NCBI GenBank assembly: GCA_018069525.1 | Contig: JAGPUQ010000013.1 | Location: 1 to 47,632, forward strand | DNA: 47,632 nt | Source: Porticoccaceae bacterium | GTDB taxonomy: Bacteria > Pseudomonadota > Gammaproteobacteria > Pseudomonadales > Porticoccaceae | Direction of reading: 5' to 3' | Part shown: one piece after another, positions 1-8,419 of the stretch | How positions within the stretch are numbered: position 1 is the first letter of the stretch | Layout of the letters: each line of letters begins with the position of its first letter | The notes under the pieces: model-generated | What the model was told of the DNA's origin: nothing | Database searches by the model: none | Seen by the model: only the letters and a program-made list of their open reading frames with translations | Program-made: the position numbers and the translations under genes

Positions 1-458
1 CTGGTCACATCCACAAGCCTGGTAAAGTCGGTATTGTTTCTCGCTCTGGTACACTGACGTACGAAGCGGTTAAGCAAACAACAGATGAAGGTTTTGGTCA
101 GTCTACTTGCGTCGGTATCGGTGGTGACCCTATTCCTGGTACTAACTTCATCGACGTTTTGGAAATGTTCCAAAACGATCCACAGACTGAAGCCATTGTT
201 ATGATTGGTGAAATTGGTGGTACTGCCGAAGAAGAAGCTGCGGCTTATATCAAGGATCATGTTACCAAGCCAGTGGTGTCTTACATTGCGGGTGTGACTG
301 CGCCTGCAGGTAAACGCATGGGTCACGCGGGTGCGATTATTTCTGGTGGTAAAGGTACGGCAGATGAAAAATTTGCTGCACTGGAAGATGCTGGTGTAAA
401 AACCGTGCGTAGTCTGGCCGACATTGGTGAAGCCCTGAAAGAAATTACCGGTTGGTAG
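1..458 (+). CDS. sucD: Succinyl-CoA ligase (ADP-forming) alpha subunit, 3' part
   Basis: Open from the window edge (frame starting at base 3) to the stop at 456-458, so the N-terminal CoA-binding part is missing. The enzyme interconverts succinyl-CoA and succinate with ATP/GTP formation in the TCA cycle, as a complex with SucB. Visible family motifs are [15 protein letters not shown] at the start of the ligase domain, [10 protein letters not shown], and GHAGAII, which carries the phosphorylated active-site histidine. The remaining C-terminus ([16 protein letters not shown]) is colinear with the family. A strong terminator follows, so this is the last gene of its operon, presumably sucABCD or sucCD. 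Confidence 0.96.
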   Translation, partial: GHIHKPGKVGIVSRSGTLTYEAVKQTTDEGFGQSTCVGIGGDPIPGTNFIDVLEMFQNDPQTEAIVMIGEIGGTAEEEAAAYIKDHVTKPVVSYIAGVTAPAGKRMGHAGAIISGGKGTADEKFAALEDAGVKTVRSLADIGEALKEITGW

Positions 459-473
459 TGCTTAATGGCATAT

Positions 474-504
474 AAAAAGAGCGGCAATTGCCGCTCTTTT
501 TTTT
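474..504 (+). terminator. Rho-independent terminator after sucD
   Basis: A perfect GC-rich palindrome (AGAGCGGC, AATT, GCCGCTCT) with A-runs on its left and eight Ts on its right, 16 bases after the sucD stop. The flanking A and T runs make it potentially bidirectional, so it could also end the reverse-strand gene stopping at 540. Confidence 0.93.
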
Positions 505-539
505 GCGCTGCTTTTTTATTAAGAGGGTTTTTAAAGCGC

Positions 540-1061
540 TTATTCAGGCAGTCCAACATTCATTTTGCCTAAAAAGTCCATTTTCCCCAGGGGGACGCCT
601 TTAATCCTCAGCATGTCGTATATGGTGGTGGCATGAAAATACAGGTTGGGAAGGGAAAACGACAGGATAAAATTTTCAGTGGTAAAGGGTAGTTCAAAGT
701 TCGTCATTCTGAAATACATGGCTTTCCCCGCTGTCGCAGTAATGGCGCTCTCATCTATGCTGTCGAGCTCAACCAGGGCTTCTTCCAGTAGCTTAATAAG
801 CCCGCGATAGTCCAGTTCTGGAGTTGCAGGTGGTGGTGTAAATTCACCCACTAAGATACCTTTGGCGGCACCGAGGGAATGATGACGAACGGAATTCACC
901 TGAAACGGAAACGCCGCCATATCAGGTGCGAGGCGCATCTCGACTATCGTATCCAAATCGATACCTTGCTCCGTAAAGAAGTCGGCGCCTTTTTCCATCA
1001 CGGCGATGGTCGATGTCAAAACACGTCGATAGGTACCTATGCTCACTTCATTTAAATCCAT
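540..1061 (-). CDS. DUF1993 family protein
   Basis: A 173-residue protein matching DUF1993, a family of small helical proteins related to the DinB fold with no established activity. The family pattern is visible: YRRVLTSTIAVMEKGADFF near the N-terminus, then RLAPDMAAFPFQV and HHSLGAAKGILVG, and a C-terminal stretch with LPNLYFHATTIYDMLR. The frame stays open to 1430 but the extra N-terminus is unlike the family and overlaps the next gene. Two adjacent ATGs exist (1064 and 1061); GGAG lies 3 bases before the first and 6 before the second, so 1061 is preferred. Probably cotranscribed with the genes upstream on this strand. Confidence 0.8.
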   Translation of the reverse strand: MDLNEVSIGTYRRVLTSTIAVMEKGADFFTEQGIDLDTIVEMRLAPDMAAFPFQVNSVRHHSLGAAKGILVGEFTPPPATPELDYRGLIKLLEEALVELDSIDESAITATAGKAMYFRMTNFELPFTTENFILSFSLPNLYFHATTIYDMLRIKGVPLGKMDFLGKMNVGLPE

Positions 1062-1090
1062 CATGCTCTCCAGGGTTCTCTTCAGTTTTG

Positions 1091-1495
1091 TTAATGGTGG
1101 TTTTCCAATACTTCGGTCCCGCTTTTTTCCTTGGCTTCCTTTACTTCCTTGGGTTTCCGGCTGTCTGGCATTTTCCATGCGACCAGGCCCGCGATCAGGT
1201 AGCCCACGTTGAGTAGGCCGATCACTCGAACCCAATCGGCACTGCCAAGTAAAAACCAGCCAATGGGAAAGAAAGAAGCAACGAATAAAACAATTAACGT
1301 AATACCGTGCCCTTGCAGCGAGGCGATGACCGCTATGATAGAAAATATCAACATCAATAATGCCACGAAAAACGCTATGCCCGTGAAGGCTAGCGGCGAA
1401 GCGGGCATCCACATAGCGATTATCCAGCACGCACAGGTTCCGACTCCCGCTACGACGCCAGTGAATTTACCGAACAGTTGGATTGCTTTTCTCAT
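1091..1495 (-). CDS. Small integral membrane protein, unknown function
   Basis: 134 residues. Four hydrophobic segments are visible (roughly residues 8-27, 32-55, 62-82 and 88-106), including ASPLAFTGIAFFVALLMLIF and ITLIVLFVASFFPIGWFLLG, followed by a charged tail rich in K and E (residues 108-134). The start was placed at 1495, where the hydrophobic N-terminus begins; the frame extends to 1606 but that stretch is repetitive, charged and overlaps the crotonase gene. It sits between the crotonase and DUF1993 genes on the same strand, probably one transcript. I do not recognise the family. Confidence 0.7.
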   Translation of the reverse strand: MRKAIQLFGKFTGVVAGVGTCACWIIAMWMPASPLAFTGIAFFVALLMLIFSIIAVIASLQGHGITLIVLFVASFFPIGWFLLGSADWVRVIGLLNVGYLIAGLVAWKMPDSRKPKEVKEAKEKSGTEVLENHH

Positions 1496-1503
1496 GGTCT
1501 TAT

Positions 1504-1547
1504 CCCGTTTTATTTTGCCCCGTTCAGTATCGCCCCGCTTAATATTA
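1504..1547 (-). repeat. Short tandem repeat, three units of 14-15 bp
   Basis: Three imperfect units each beginning (C)CCCG and ending in an AT-rich stretch (1504-1517, 1518-1532, 1533-1547), between the crotonase stop and the small membrane protein start. One of several such arrays in gaps of this window. Confidence 0.55.
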
Positions 1548-2369
1548 TTTTCCCTTATAAACCGGCGGTCGTTTTTCAATAAATGATTGCACGCCTTCGG
1601 CCGCATCTTCAGTCAGTGCCAGTTCCTGCATCACGGACACAAAATCGGATACTGCGGCATCGGGACCTTCGTAGGCGTGGCGACGCACATTGTTTAGTGT
1701 CGCTTGTACGGCCAGTGGCGCCTGGCGGGCGATTTCTTCCGCTAGCGCTATAGCGCGACTGAGTTCTTCCCCGGCGGCTACGATTTCTTGAATAAAATTA
1801 TAGCGCAGGGCTTCCTCGGGGGTAAATTCACAACCGGTAAGTAGAACTTTCATGGCATTGCCCCAGCCGGCGCGTTCGCTCATGCGGATGGTGGCGCCGC
1901 CGACGGCCATGACACCGCGACCCACCTCCAGCTGTGAAAAGCGGGTGCCTTCGGCAGCGACCACGATTTCGGTCGCCAGCATCAGCTCAATCCCGGCGGT
2001 AAAGCAAATGCCATGAACGGCACAAACTACCGGTTTATTGCGGAAAGGTGCCTTTAGGGAGAAGGGATCAATCGCTGCATTGGGTATTAGAGGTTTGCCC
2101 GCACGCATAGCTTCGTCGAATTTGGGCAGGTCGAGCCCCGCGGTAAAGTGTTTGCCGTGGGCGAATAATACGCCGACTCGAAGTTCGGCATTATTTTCCA
2201 GCTCGCCGTAGGCGCGGCTGAGTTCGCTAAACATTTTGGGTGTAAAGCCGTTGTATTTTTCCGGCCGGTCGATGCCGATAAGTAAAATATGGCCCTGCTG
2301 TTCGGTGGTGATCTGGCCGTCGGGGTGGCGTTCGGTGGCTGTTTCGCTTATGGGGGGTGACTCGCTCAT
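1545..2369 (-). CDS. Enoyl-CoA hydratase/isomerase (crotonase) family protein
   Basis: 274 residues, normal for a crotonase. These enzymes act on acyl-CoA thioesters, typically in beta-oxidation or carboxylic-acid catabolism. Visible signatures: the first strand (GHILLIGIDRPEKYNGFTPKM), the oxyanion-hole region HGKHFTAGLDLPKF, and CAVHGICFTAGIELMLATEIVVAAEGTRFSQLEV, the family core. The helical C-terminus (IEKRPPVYKGK) is typical. The exact substrate cannot be read; the stretch where hydratases carry their second catalytic glutamate (GRGVMAVGGATIRM) shows no obvious Glu, so a hydratase role should not be assumed. Likely first gene of a reverse-strand cluster with the two small genes downstream. 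Confidence 0.88.
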   Translation of the reverse strand: MSESPPISETATERHPDGQITTEQQGHILLIGIDRPEKYNGFTPKMFSELSRAYGELENNAELRVGVLFAHGKHFTAGLDLPKFDEAMRAGKPLIPNAAIDPFSLKAPFRNKPVVCAVHGICFTAGIELMLATEIVVAAEGTRFSQLEVGRGVMAVGGATIRMSERAGWGNAMKVLLTGCEFTPEEALRYNFIQEIVAAGEELSRAIALAEEIARQAPLAVQATLNNVRRHAYEGPDAAVSDFVSVMQELALTEDAAEGVQSFIEKRPPVYKGK

Positions 2370-2397
2370 GGGGATTCCTGAATGGGTATGTAAAGTA

Positions 2398-2425
2398 GGG
2401 CGCTAATCATTGGGCGTTAATCAAT
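2398..2425. repeat. Short tandem repeat, two 14-bp units
   Basis: Two near-identical 14-mers (GGGCGCTAATCATT and GGGCGTTAATCAAT) head to tail in the gap between the NUDIX gene and the crotonase gene. Same style as the other intergenic arrays. Confidence 0.6.
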
Positions 2426-2455
2426 AGATGTATAAATTAATGGCCAACAAAATAA

Positions 2456-3307
2456 TTAGTAATGGGTTTTAGCTGTTTCGCGATAGTGGTAACCCTCGTC
2501 GCCGGGCACCAGCACTTTGACCTTATCTTCCCGCTCGACTCGCAGTGGCAGGATACGTGGAATATCCCGGTACTGGGCGACGTCGTCGAGTAAAGCCTCG
2601 GTGCTGGTGTGTTGCGCAATACCGATAAGGTTTTTGATGGTGGGGAAAAAAATCGCAAAGTCTTCTTCCCGTTGTCGCCGCAGGGCCTCCGCCGGATTCA
2701 CCCAAACTTGCGAAACGGCTTCGTGGTTGTCGATAATGGATTCTTGATGATCCGGGGTGCGGCATGCAAAGAAGCGAGTATCAAAACGAACTGGTAGCGG
2801 GGTTGGGGTAACCCAGTGGCTGTAGTAGAGCATGCGCTCGGTGGCGAGTTTGAGCTTCTCTTCCCGACAAATATCCAGCAGGGTGATTTCGCTCCGGTTT
2901 AACTGGTCTCGATACTCGGTAAAACGGACTCTGACAGCGGGGTCTTTAAAGCTGACCAGGTCACCGTGCTGGTTGTAGGCCAACAGAATGCCCACCTCTT
3001 CAAAGCATTCGCGGATGGCGGCCATCCAGTAGGCCAGGCCGTATTCCGGTACATTCAGGAGACGGCTAGCCTCGATGTCGCTATGACCCGCATAGAGGGA
3101 TTCAAAGTCCCTGTGGGCGTCGTGGAGATCCACCTTGCCGCCGGGAAACACAAAAGCCCCGCCAAAGGACTGTGACTTGCCGCTGCGTTCCAGCAGCAGG
3201 ACCTCAGGGCCGGCCTCGCTATCGCGGAACAACATCACCGTAGAGGCGTAGCGAAGTTCGGCGGGTGATTCAGTGCCCGCTTCGGCATCCGATTTAGTAG
3301 GGGTCAT
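2456..3307 (-). CDS. NUDIX hydrolase, NUDT19-like
   Basis: 283 residues from the chosen ATG at 3307 (the frame allows 3322). NUDIX enzymes hydrolyse nucleoside diphosphates linked to another group; the NUDT19/RP2 branch acts on CoA derivatives. Visible: a strand with VMLFRDSEAGPEVLLLERS, then GGAFVFPGGKVD starting the NUDIX box, a long insertion, and the box end AAIRECFEEVGILLA. A large insertion between GG and REx2EExG is characteristic of the NUDT19 type. The C-terminal half is conserved in pattern (TPLPVRFDTRFFACR). Divergent from htpG with about 150 bases between them. The substrate is inferred. Confidence 0.85.
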   Translation of the reverse strand: MTPTKSDAEAGTESPAELRYASTVMLFRDSEAGPEVLLLERSGKSQSFGGAFVFPGGKVDLHDAHRDFESLYAGHSDIEASRLLNVPEYGLAYWMAAIRECFEEVGILLAYNQHGDLVSFKDPAVRVRFTEYRDQLNRSEITLLDICREEKLKLATERMLYYSHWVTPTPLPVRFDTRFFACRTPDHQESIIDNHEAVSQVWVNPAEALRRQREEDFAIFFPTIKNLIGIAQHTSTEALLDDVAQYRDIPRILPLRVEREDKVKVLVPGDEGYHYRETAKTHY

Positions 3308-3398
3308 AGCAATCCTGTGCAAACGTTATCTTAGCTAGCTTATCTTACAAGGGCTTACATACGCATATCAATTCGGGATGGTGAATACTCAGCAAGCC

Positions 3399-3427
3399 GT
3401 TGAAATTTGCCGTAACAGACCTTATCT
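3399..3427 (+). promoter_or_regulatory. Probable sigma-32 (heat-shock) promoter of htpG
   Basis: GTTGAAA at 3399-3405, a 14-base spacer, then CCTTATCT at 3420-3427. This fits the RpoH consensus (CTTGAAA, 11-16 bases, CCCCATNT) at 6 of 7 and 6 of 8 positions counting N. It lies just before htpG, a classic RpoH target, and its predicted start site would be downstream of the ATG at 3428, which supports the later start at 3461. Confidence 0.7.
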
Positions 3428-3460
3428 ATGGGCAATCATCATTCAACGAGGGTAACAACG

Positions 3461-5380
3461 ATGTCGGAAGCGGCGCAAGCACAAACCATGGGATTTCAGA
3501 CCGAGGCCAAGCAGCTTCTCCACCTGATGATCCATTCCATGTACAGCAACCCGGATATTTTCCTGCGGGAGCTGATTTCCAATGCCTCAGATGCGGCGGA
3601 TAAATTGCGCTTCGAAGCCCTGGAGCACCCGGAGTTGTACGAAGATGATCCGGATTTGGTGGTGCGTATCGATATTGATAGCGACGCTAACACCATTACC
3701 ATTAGCGATAATGGCATCGGCATGTCACGAGATGAAGCGATTGCCAACCTGGGCACGATTGCACGCTCGGGCACGGCGGAATTTTTAGGTTCATTAAGCG
3801 GTGATCAAAAGAGTGATTCCCAGCTGATAGGACAATTTGGTGTTGGTTTTTATTCGGGCTTTTTAGTAGCGGATAAAATTGTTGTGGAAACCCGCCGAGC
3901 GAACGCGCCAACCAGCGAAGGCGTGAGTTGGAGTTGTGACGGTGAAGCCGAATTTACGGTGGATGCCATTGACCGCAAGGAGCGGGGCACCAGCGTAATT
4001 TTACATCTTAAAGATGACGCTAAAGACTACGCCAACGACTGGCGCTTGCGCAGTTTGGTGAAAAAATATTCCGACCATATTGCCGTGCCGGTAGAAATGC
4101 TGGAAACCTTGCCACCGAAATCAGCCGATGAAAAAGGTGAAGAAGATAAGGAAGAGGCGGAGATCGTGCCTCAGTACGAGCGAGTTAACAGCGCCACGGC
4201 TTTGTGGACACGACCGCGCAAAGATATTAAGGATGAGGAGTACCAGGAGTTTTACAAGCACGTCTCCCACGACTTTCAGGATGCGATGAGCTGGAGTCAC
4301 AATCGTGTTGAAGGCAAGCTCGACTACACCAGCCTGGTTTATATTCCTGCCCACGCGCCCCACGATCTGTACAACCGGGATGTTGCACGGGGGCTGAAAC
4401 TGTACATTCAGCGCACGTTTATTATGGACGACGCCGAGCAGTTTTTACCGCTGTACCTGCGTTTTATTAAAGGTGTGGTTGATTGTTCGGATTTGCCCCT
4501 TAACGTATCGCGGGAAATTCTGCAAAGCAGTCCGGCGGTGGACAGTATTCGGGCAGCGCTGGTTAAGCGCGTGCTGGATATGCTGGACACTCTGGCAAAA
4601 GAAAAACCTGATGAATATAAAACCATTTGGGAGACCTTTGGTTCGGTATTAAAAGAAGGTCCCGGCGAAGACTTTGCCAATCGTGAACGCATTGCGGGGT
4701 TGTTACGTTTCGCTACTACGCGCAGCGACGATGCAATGGTCTCACTGGCCGACTATATCGCGACGATGAAACCGGATCAGGATAAAATTTATTACCTGGT
4801 GGGTGACAACGAAAGTGCATCACGCAACAGCGCCTACCTGGAAATTTTCCGCAAGAAAGGCATTGAAGTGCTGATTATGTTCGACCGCATTGACGAGTGG
4901 ACGATGTCACATCTCCAGGAGTTTGATGGCAAATCTCTACAGGACATTAGCCGCGGCGAACTCGATCTCGGTAAGCTTGCCGACGAAGAGAAGGACGAAG
5001 ACAGCAGCGATAAACCCGAAGACAGCGATGCCGTCGTCGGAAAAATCAAGGAAGTACTGGGTGATCGAGTCGCCGACGTGCGCACCACTAATCGTTTGAC
5101 CGAATCTCCCGCCTGCCTGGTACTTGGCCAGGACGAGATGGGCTCGCAAATGCGTAAAATCATGGAGGCCGCTGGCCAGGCCATGCCCGAGAGTAAGCCG
5201 GTGCTGGAAGTGAATGCAGAGCACGTACTGATTCAACGCCTACGGGACGAAAGTGATAGCGACAAGACTGCGGATTTAGTCGGTTTGCTCTACGATCAGG
5301 CTGCACTGTCTGCCGGAGAGCAACTGGACAACCCCGCCTTGTTTGTGAAGCGCCTGAATCGCTTGTTATTCGAAGCCTAG
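3461..5380 (+). CDS. htpG: Molecular chaperone HtpG (Hsp90)
   Basis: 639 residues, normal for bacterial Hsp90. It is an ATP-dependent cytosolic chaperone for client remodelling, often working with DnaK. The GHKL ATPase motifs are in order: [17 protein letters not shown], then [26 protein letters not shown] and [17 protein letters not shown] short acidic linker follows ([13 protein letters not shown]), then the middle domain ([30 protein letters not shown]) and the C-terminal dimer domain ending NRLLFEA. Start chosen at 3461 (MSEAAQ) because GAGGG lies about 8 bases upstream and the heat-shock promoter overlaps the alternative ATG at 3428. Confidence 0.97.
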   Translation: MSEAAQAQTMGFQTEAKQLLHLMIHSMYSNPDIFLRELISNASDAADKLRFEALEHPELYEDDPDLVVRIDIDSDANTITISDNGIGMSRDEAIANLGTIARSGTAEFLGSLSGDQKSDSQLIGQFGVGFYSGFLVADKIVVETRRANAPTSEGVSWSCDGEAEFTVDAIDRKERGTSVILHLKDDAKDYANDWRLRSLVKKYSDHIAVPVEMLETLPPKSADEKGEEDKEEAEIVPQYERVNSATALWTRPRKDIKDEEYQEFYKHVSHDFQDAMSWSHNRVEGKLDYTSLVYIPAHAPHDLYNRDVARGLKLYIQRTFIMDDAEQFLPLYLRFIKGVVDCSDLPLNVSREILQSSPAVDSIRAALVKRVLDMLDTLAKEKPDEYKTIWETFGSVLKEGPGEDFANRERIAGLLRFATTRSDDAMVSLADYIATMKPDQDKIYYLVGDNESASRNSAYLEIFRKKGIEVLIMFDRIDEWTMSHLQEFDGKSLQDISRGELDLGKLADEEKDEDSSDKPEDSDAVVGKIKEVLGDRVADVRTTNRLTESPACLVLGQDEMGSQMRKIMEAAGQAMPESKPVLEVNAEHVLIQRLRDESDSDKTADLVGLLYDQAALSAGEQLDNPALFVKRLNRLLFEA

Positions 5381-5412
5381 TTTAAGGGTATTTAGAACTG
5401 AGCAGCCTTAAT

Positions 5413-5430
5413 CCCGGAACGGAATCCGGG
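5413..5430 (+). terminator. Weak terminator-like hairpin after htpG
   Basis: CCCGGA, six-base loop, TCCGGG, about 30 bases after the htpG stop. There is no real T-run, so termination here is uncertain. Confidence 0.35.
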
Positions 5431-5509
5431 TTCTGGTAGATCTTAGCCGCTGGTAATTACCTTCGCGCCCGACAATAATAAGACACACAGTCATAGGTTC
5501 GATTAAATC

Positions 5510-6526
5510 ATGTCGCAAGATAAAAAAATTGTGGTATTGGGCGGCGGTAGTTTTGGTACTGCGGTAGCCAATATGATGGCCAGCAACGGGCATTCGGTGG
5601 TGTTGTGGATGCGCAACCGCGAACATGCCGAGAGTTGCCAGCGCGACCGGGTCAATCGCTATTACCTGCCGGACTATACCCTCGACGATCACCTGTTTAT
5701 CACTTCCGATTTAGCTTCGGCTTTGGACGGCGCAGAGCTGGTATTCTTTTCTATACCGAGTGCTGCATTCCGTCAGGTAGCAAAGGATGCCGCGCCGTTT
5801 ATTCAACCGGGTTGCGTGGTCATCAGCACCGCTAAAGGTATTGAAGCGGCAACGTTTACCTTGATGAGCGATATTCTCAAACAAGAATTAAATCAGCCCA
5901 GAGTTGGGGTGATAAGCGGCCCCAATCTCGCCAGGGAAGTAGTTAATCAGGAAATCACCGCCACGGTCATTGCGAGCGCAGACCCCGGCGTATGCGAGCT
6001 GGTACAGACTTTGTTGACGACACCGTATTTCCGAGTGTATTCCAACCCCGATGTCTATGGGGTTGAGTTGGCTGGCGCACTCAAAAACATTTACGCCATT
6101 GAAGCGGGTATGGCTACCGCCATGGGTCTGGGCCAGAACACCATGAGCGTACTGATTACCCGTAGTCTGGCAGAAATGACACGCTTTGCTGCGGTGTTGG
6201 GTGCCGATCCCATGACTTTTTTGGGTTTGAGCGGTGTCGGTGATTTATTTGTTACCTGTACCTCGCCATTAAGTCGCAACTTTCGTATTGGCCAGGCGCT
6301 GGCTAAAGGCCTTACCATTGCCGAAGCGGCGGAGGAAATTGGACAGGTGGCAGAGGGCGTCAATACCACTCGTATTGTCAAAGAAAAAGCTGACGAGCTC
6401 GGTGTTTATATGCCCCTGGCGTCCGGACTTTATGGCGTCATGTTTGAGGGTAAGTCTATTGCTAGAGTACTGCACAATATGATGCTATCGGAGAAAATCG
6501 ATGACGTTGAATTTCGCGTTAAATAA
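5510..6526 (+). CDS. gpsA: Glycerol-3-phosphate dehydrogenase [NAD(P)+]
   Basis: 338 residues, standard GpsA length. It reduces dihydroxyacetone phosphate to sn-glycerol 3-phosphate in the cytosol, the first step toward phospholipids. The N-terminal Rossmann motif is VLGGGSFGTAVANMMASNG; the family motif VISGPNLAREV and the catalytic-lysine region ELAGALKNIYAIEAGM are intact, and LSGVGDLFVTCTSPLSRN is the conserved substrate-binding stretch. The neighbouring sixA gene on the same strand follows after about 100 bases. Confidence 0.97.
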   Translation: MSQDKKIVVLGGGSFGTAVANMMASNGHSVVLWMRNREHAESCQRDRVNRYYLPDYTLDDHLFITSDLASALDGAELVFFSIPSAAFRQVAKDAAPFIQPGCVVISTAKGIEAATFTLMSDILKQELNQPRVGVISGPNLAREVVNQEITATVIASADPGVCELVQTLLTTPYFRVYSNPDVYGVELAGALKNIYAIEAGMATAMGLGQNTMSVLITRSLAEMTRFAAVLGADPMTFLGLSGVGDLFVTCTSPLSRNFRIGQALAKGLTIAEAAEEIGQVAEGVNTTRIVKEKADELGVYMPLASGLYGVMFEGKSIARVLHNMMLSEKIDDVEFRVK

Positions 6527-6587
6527 AATTGGGTAGATTATTTATCAACGTGAATGATATTTTGGAAGATTAAACGGCTAAAACAAC

Positions 6588-6628
6588 ACGCTTAAGAATA
6601 ACTCGTTTAAGACAACTCGTTTAAAACA
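6588..6628. repeat. Short tandem repeat, three units of 13-14 bp
   Basis: ACGCTTAAGAATA, ACTCGTTTAAGACA and ACTCGTTTAAAACA follow head to tail and end directly at the sixA start codon, so the array forms the sixA leader and leaves no clear Shine-Dalgarno sequence. Confidence 0.65.
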
Positions 6629-6629
6629 T

Positions 6630-7103
6630 ATGAAATTATATTTATTACGCCACGGCGATGCTGCAGCCAATGCGCCTTCTGACGCCGAACGGCCTCTAAC
6701 TACAAGGGGTGAGCGCGAGGTGCTGGAAATTGCGCAGCGTTGTGCCGACCGCCTACAACGAGTAGCCCAGGTGATGTCCAGCCCTTACTTACGCGCTCGG
6801 CAAACTGCGGCTATTTTGACCAGAGCCTTATCCGATATTACCGGGTACCAGGGCGAATTATTGATTAACCCGTTGATAACCCCGGCGGGGCAGCTCGATG
6901 AGGTGGGTGCCTTTGTCGACGCGCTGGAGAGTGAGGAAATCCTGTTGGTGACTCATCAACCCCTGGTGGGCTACCTACTGAACTATCTCACCGATAGCGA
7001 CGCACACGGCGGCATGACAACGGCGAATCTGGCGGCACTGGAGCTTAGCGCTTTCACCCGTGGCGGAGCAAAACTGTTGTGGTTGGAACGGCCCACGCAC
7101 TGA
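6630..7103 (+). CDS. sixA: Phosphohistidine phosphatase SixA
   Basis: 157 residues, typical of SixA in the histidine-phosphatase (phosphoglycerate-mutase-like) superfamily. It removes phosphate from phosphohistidines such as HPt domains of phosphorelays or PTS proteins. The catalytic RHG motif is at the N-terminus (MKLYLLRHGDAAANAPSDAE), followed by RPLTTRGERE and the arginine-bearing SSPYLRARQTA. The second catalytic histidine is in LLVTHQPLVGYLL. The targets in this organism are unknown. The leader is a short tandem repeat. Confidence 0.92.
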   Translation: MKLYLLRHGDAAANAPSDAERPLTTRGEREVLEIAQRCADRLQRVAQVMSSPYLRARQTAAILTRALSDITGYQGELLINPLITPAGQLDEVGAFVDALESEEILLVTHQPLVGYLLNYLTDSDAHGGMTTANLAALELSAFTRGGAKLLWLERPTH

Positions 7104-7155
7104 CCCGAGTGTTAGCGCGCACAATCGCAAGTAATCAACTAAAAGCGGGAGTCTG

Positions 7156-8004
7156 GTGGCTGTGACCCAAAAACCCATAGAACATGTTTTCCATTACGAC
7201 GGCCTCGATATTGCCGCCCAGGAGTGGGGTGACCCTAATGGAACTCCGGTGCTTGCCCTGCACGGCTGGTTGGACAATTGTGGCAGTTTTGCGCCTCTCG
7301 GAGTGCTGCTTAACAAGGTGCGTTTAATTGCTCTCGATGCTCCCGGTCACGGTTTAAGCAGTCATCGCTCTGCCGACGGTACTTACAATATTTGGCAGGA
7401 TGTGGCGGTGATTTACGCGGTCGCTGAGCAGTTGGGATGGTCGAAGTTTTCTTTGTTGGGTCACTCCCGTGGCGCAATGGTGTGCACACTCGCCGCCGGT
7501 ACGTTTCCGGATCGAATCACTCATCTGGCTTTGCTGGATACTTTCGTGCCGCTGGTAATTGAAAGCCAGGAGCAGCCAGAACAACTGGCCCGCTCGATAC
7601 TCGATCGGCGCAAACGTCACGATCGAACCGCAAGAGTGTACCCGAGCATCGAGGCCTTATTAGCCACCAGACTGGGTGGCGTTACGCCTTTGTCGAAACT
7701 ATCGGCACCGTATATTGTGGCGCGGGGCATGGAGGCTGTGGAGGGTGGATACCGCTGGCGCAGTGATGAAAAACTTAAAATAGCCTCTGAGATAAAGCTT
7801 ACTTCCGAGTCGGTGAAAAGTTTTGTTAAGCGCATCACTTGCCCGATATTATTATTGCTCTCAGATATTGAACGTATCAATCGTTGCTACGGGATGGAGG
7901 CCTTCGCGAACGATATAAGCGTTCGCGAAATCAAAGGCGGTCACCATTTTCATATGGAAGAGCAGGTATCGGACGTGGCCAGCGAACTCGATCATTTTTT
8001 ATAA
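7156..8004 (+). CDS. Alpha/beta hydrolase, serine-hydrolase-like (SERHL) type
   Basis: 282 residues from a GTG start; GGGAG lies 5 bases upstream, and a second GTG two codons later is also possible. The fold is clear: the oxyanion motif LALHGWLDNCGSF, nucleophile elbow LLGHSRGAMVCTL (Ser in GHSRG), and the catalytic His near the C-terminus (KGGHHFHME). The HGWLDN motif is typical of the SERHL/MEST-like branch. Substrate unknown; probably a cytosolic esterase. The next gene starts 8 bases later, so they are probably cotranscribed. Confidence 0.88.
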   Translation: MAVTQKPIEHVFHYDGLDIAAQEWGDPNGTPVLALHGWLDNCGSFAPLGVLLNKVRLIALDAPGHGLSSHRSADGTYNIWQDVAVIYAVAEQLGWSKFSLLGHSRGAMVCTLAAGTFPDRITHLALLDTFVPLVIESQEQPEQLARSILDRRKRHDRTARVYPSIEALLATRLGGVTPLSKLSAPYIVARGMEAVEGGYRWRSDEKLKIASEIKLTSESVKSFVKRITCPILLLLSDIERINRCYGMEAFANDISVREIKGGHHFHMEEQVSDVASELDHFL

Positions 8005-8012
8005 CACCTTAA

Positions 8013-8318
8013 GTGTCGATTTATACGGAACAGTTATACGGAAAGGTTATACGCACAGATTTATTAAAAGCAGGTTATGCCTGGATGATTTTTTGTGGAC
8101 TGGCAATTATCTGTCTTATGGTGATGCTGGGTCTGGCCTATAGTATTTCCCCCGATATTATTATTGGCCGCCTCGACGTATGGGAATCGGCCGCAGCCAC
8201 TGAATCCTTGCAGTTTGTGTTCTGGAGAGTATTGTTTACCTTGCCGGTGATTATTGGCTACACCCTATTTTCGTATCGTACATTTCACGGTAAGACTCAA
8301 GGTCTAAGTTACGAGTAG
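8013..8318 (+). CDS. Small two-TM membrane protein, unknown function
   Basis: 101 residues from a GTG at 8013, 8 bases after the hydrolase stop, which suggests translational coupling. Two membrane segments: WMIFCGLAIICLMVMLGLAY (about residues 24-43) and FWRVLFTLPVIIGYTLF (about 69-86). The last codons lie in a short tandem repeat that continues past the stop, so the C-terminus may be repeat-derived. No family recognised. Confidence 0.6.
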   Translation: MSIYTEQLYGKVIRTDLLKAGYAWMIFCGLAIICLMVMLGLAYSISPDIIIGRLDVWESAAATESLQFVFWRVLFTLPVIIGYTLFSYRTFHGKTQGLSYE

Positions 8319-8352
8319 AGCTGAGTTACGAGTAGAGTTATGAGTAGAGCTG
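8307..8352. repeat. Short tandem repeat, about three units of 14-17 bp
   Basis: Units of AGTTACGAGTAGAGCTG, imperfectly repeated, starting inside the 3' end of the small membrane protein gene and running into the gap before the next gene. Confidence 0.65.
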
Positions 8353-8419
8353 AGTGAAGAGTCTCAGCATAGTTCAGAATAGCTCTGCACAGATTCAAAC
8401 TGTATTAAACAGGTGAAAT

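Noticed and set aside
1062..1430. N-terminal extension of the DUF1993 frame (open to 1430)
   Set aside because: It overlaps the small membrane gene in another frame and does not resemble the family; a good SD and ATG lie at 1061-1075.
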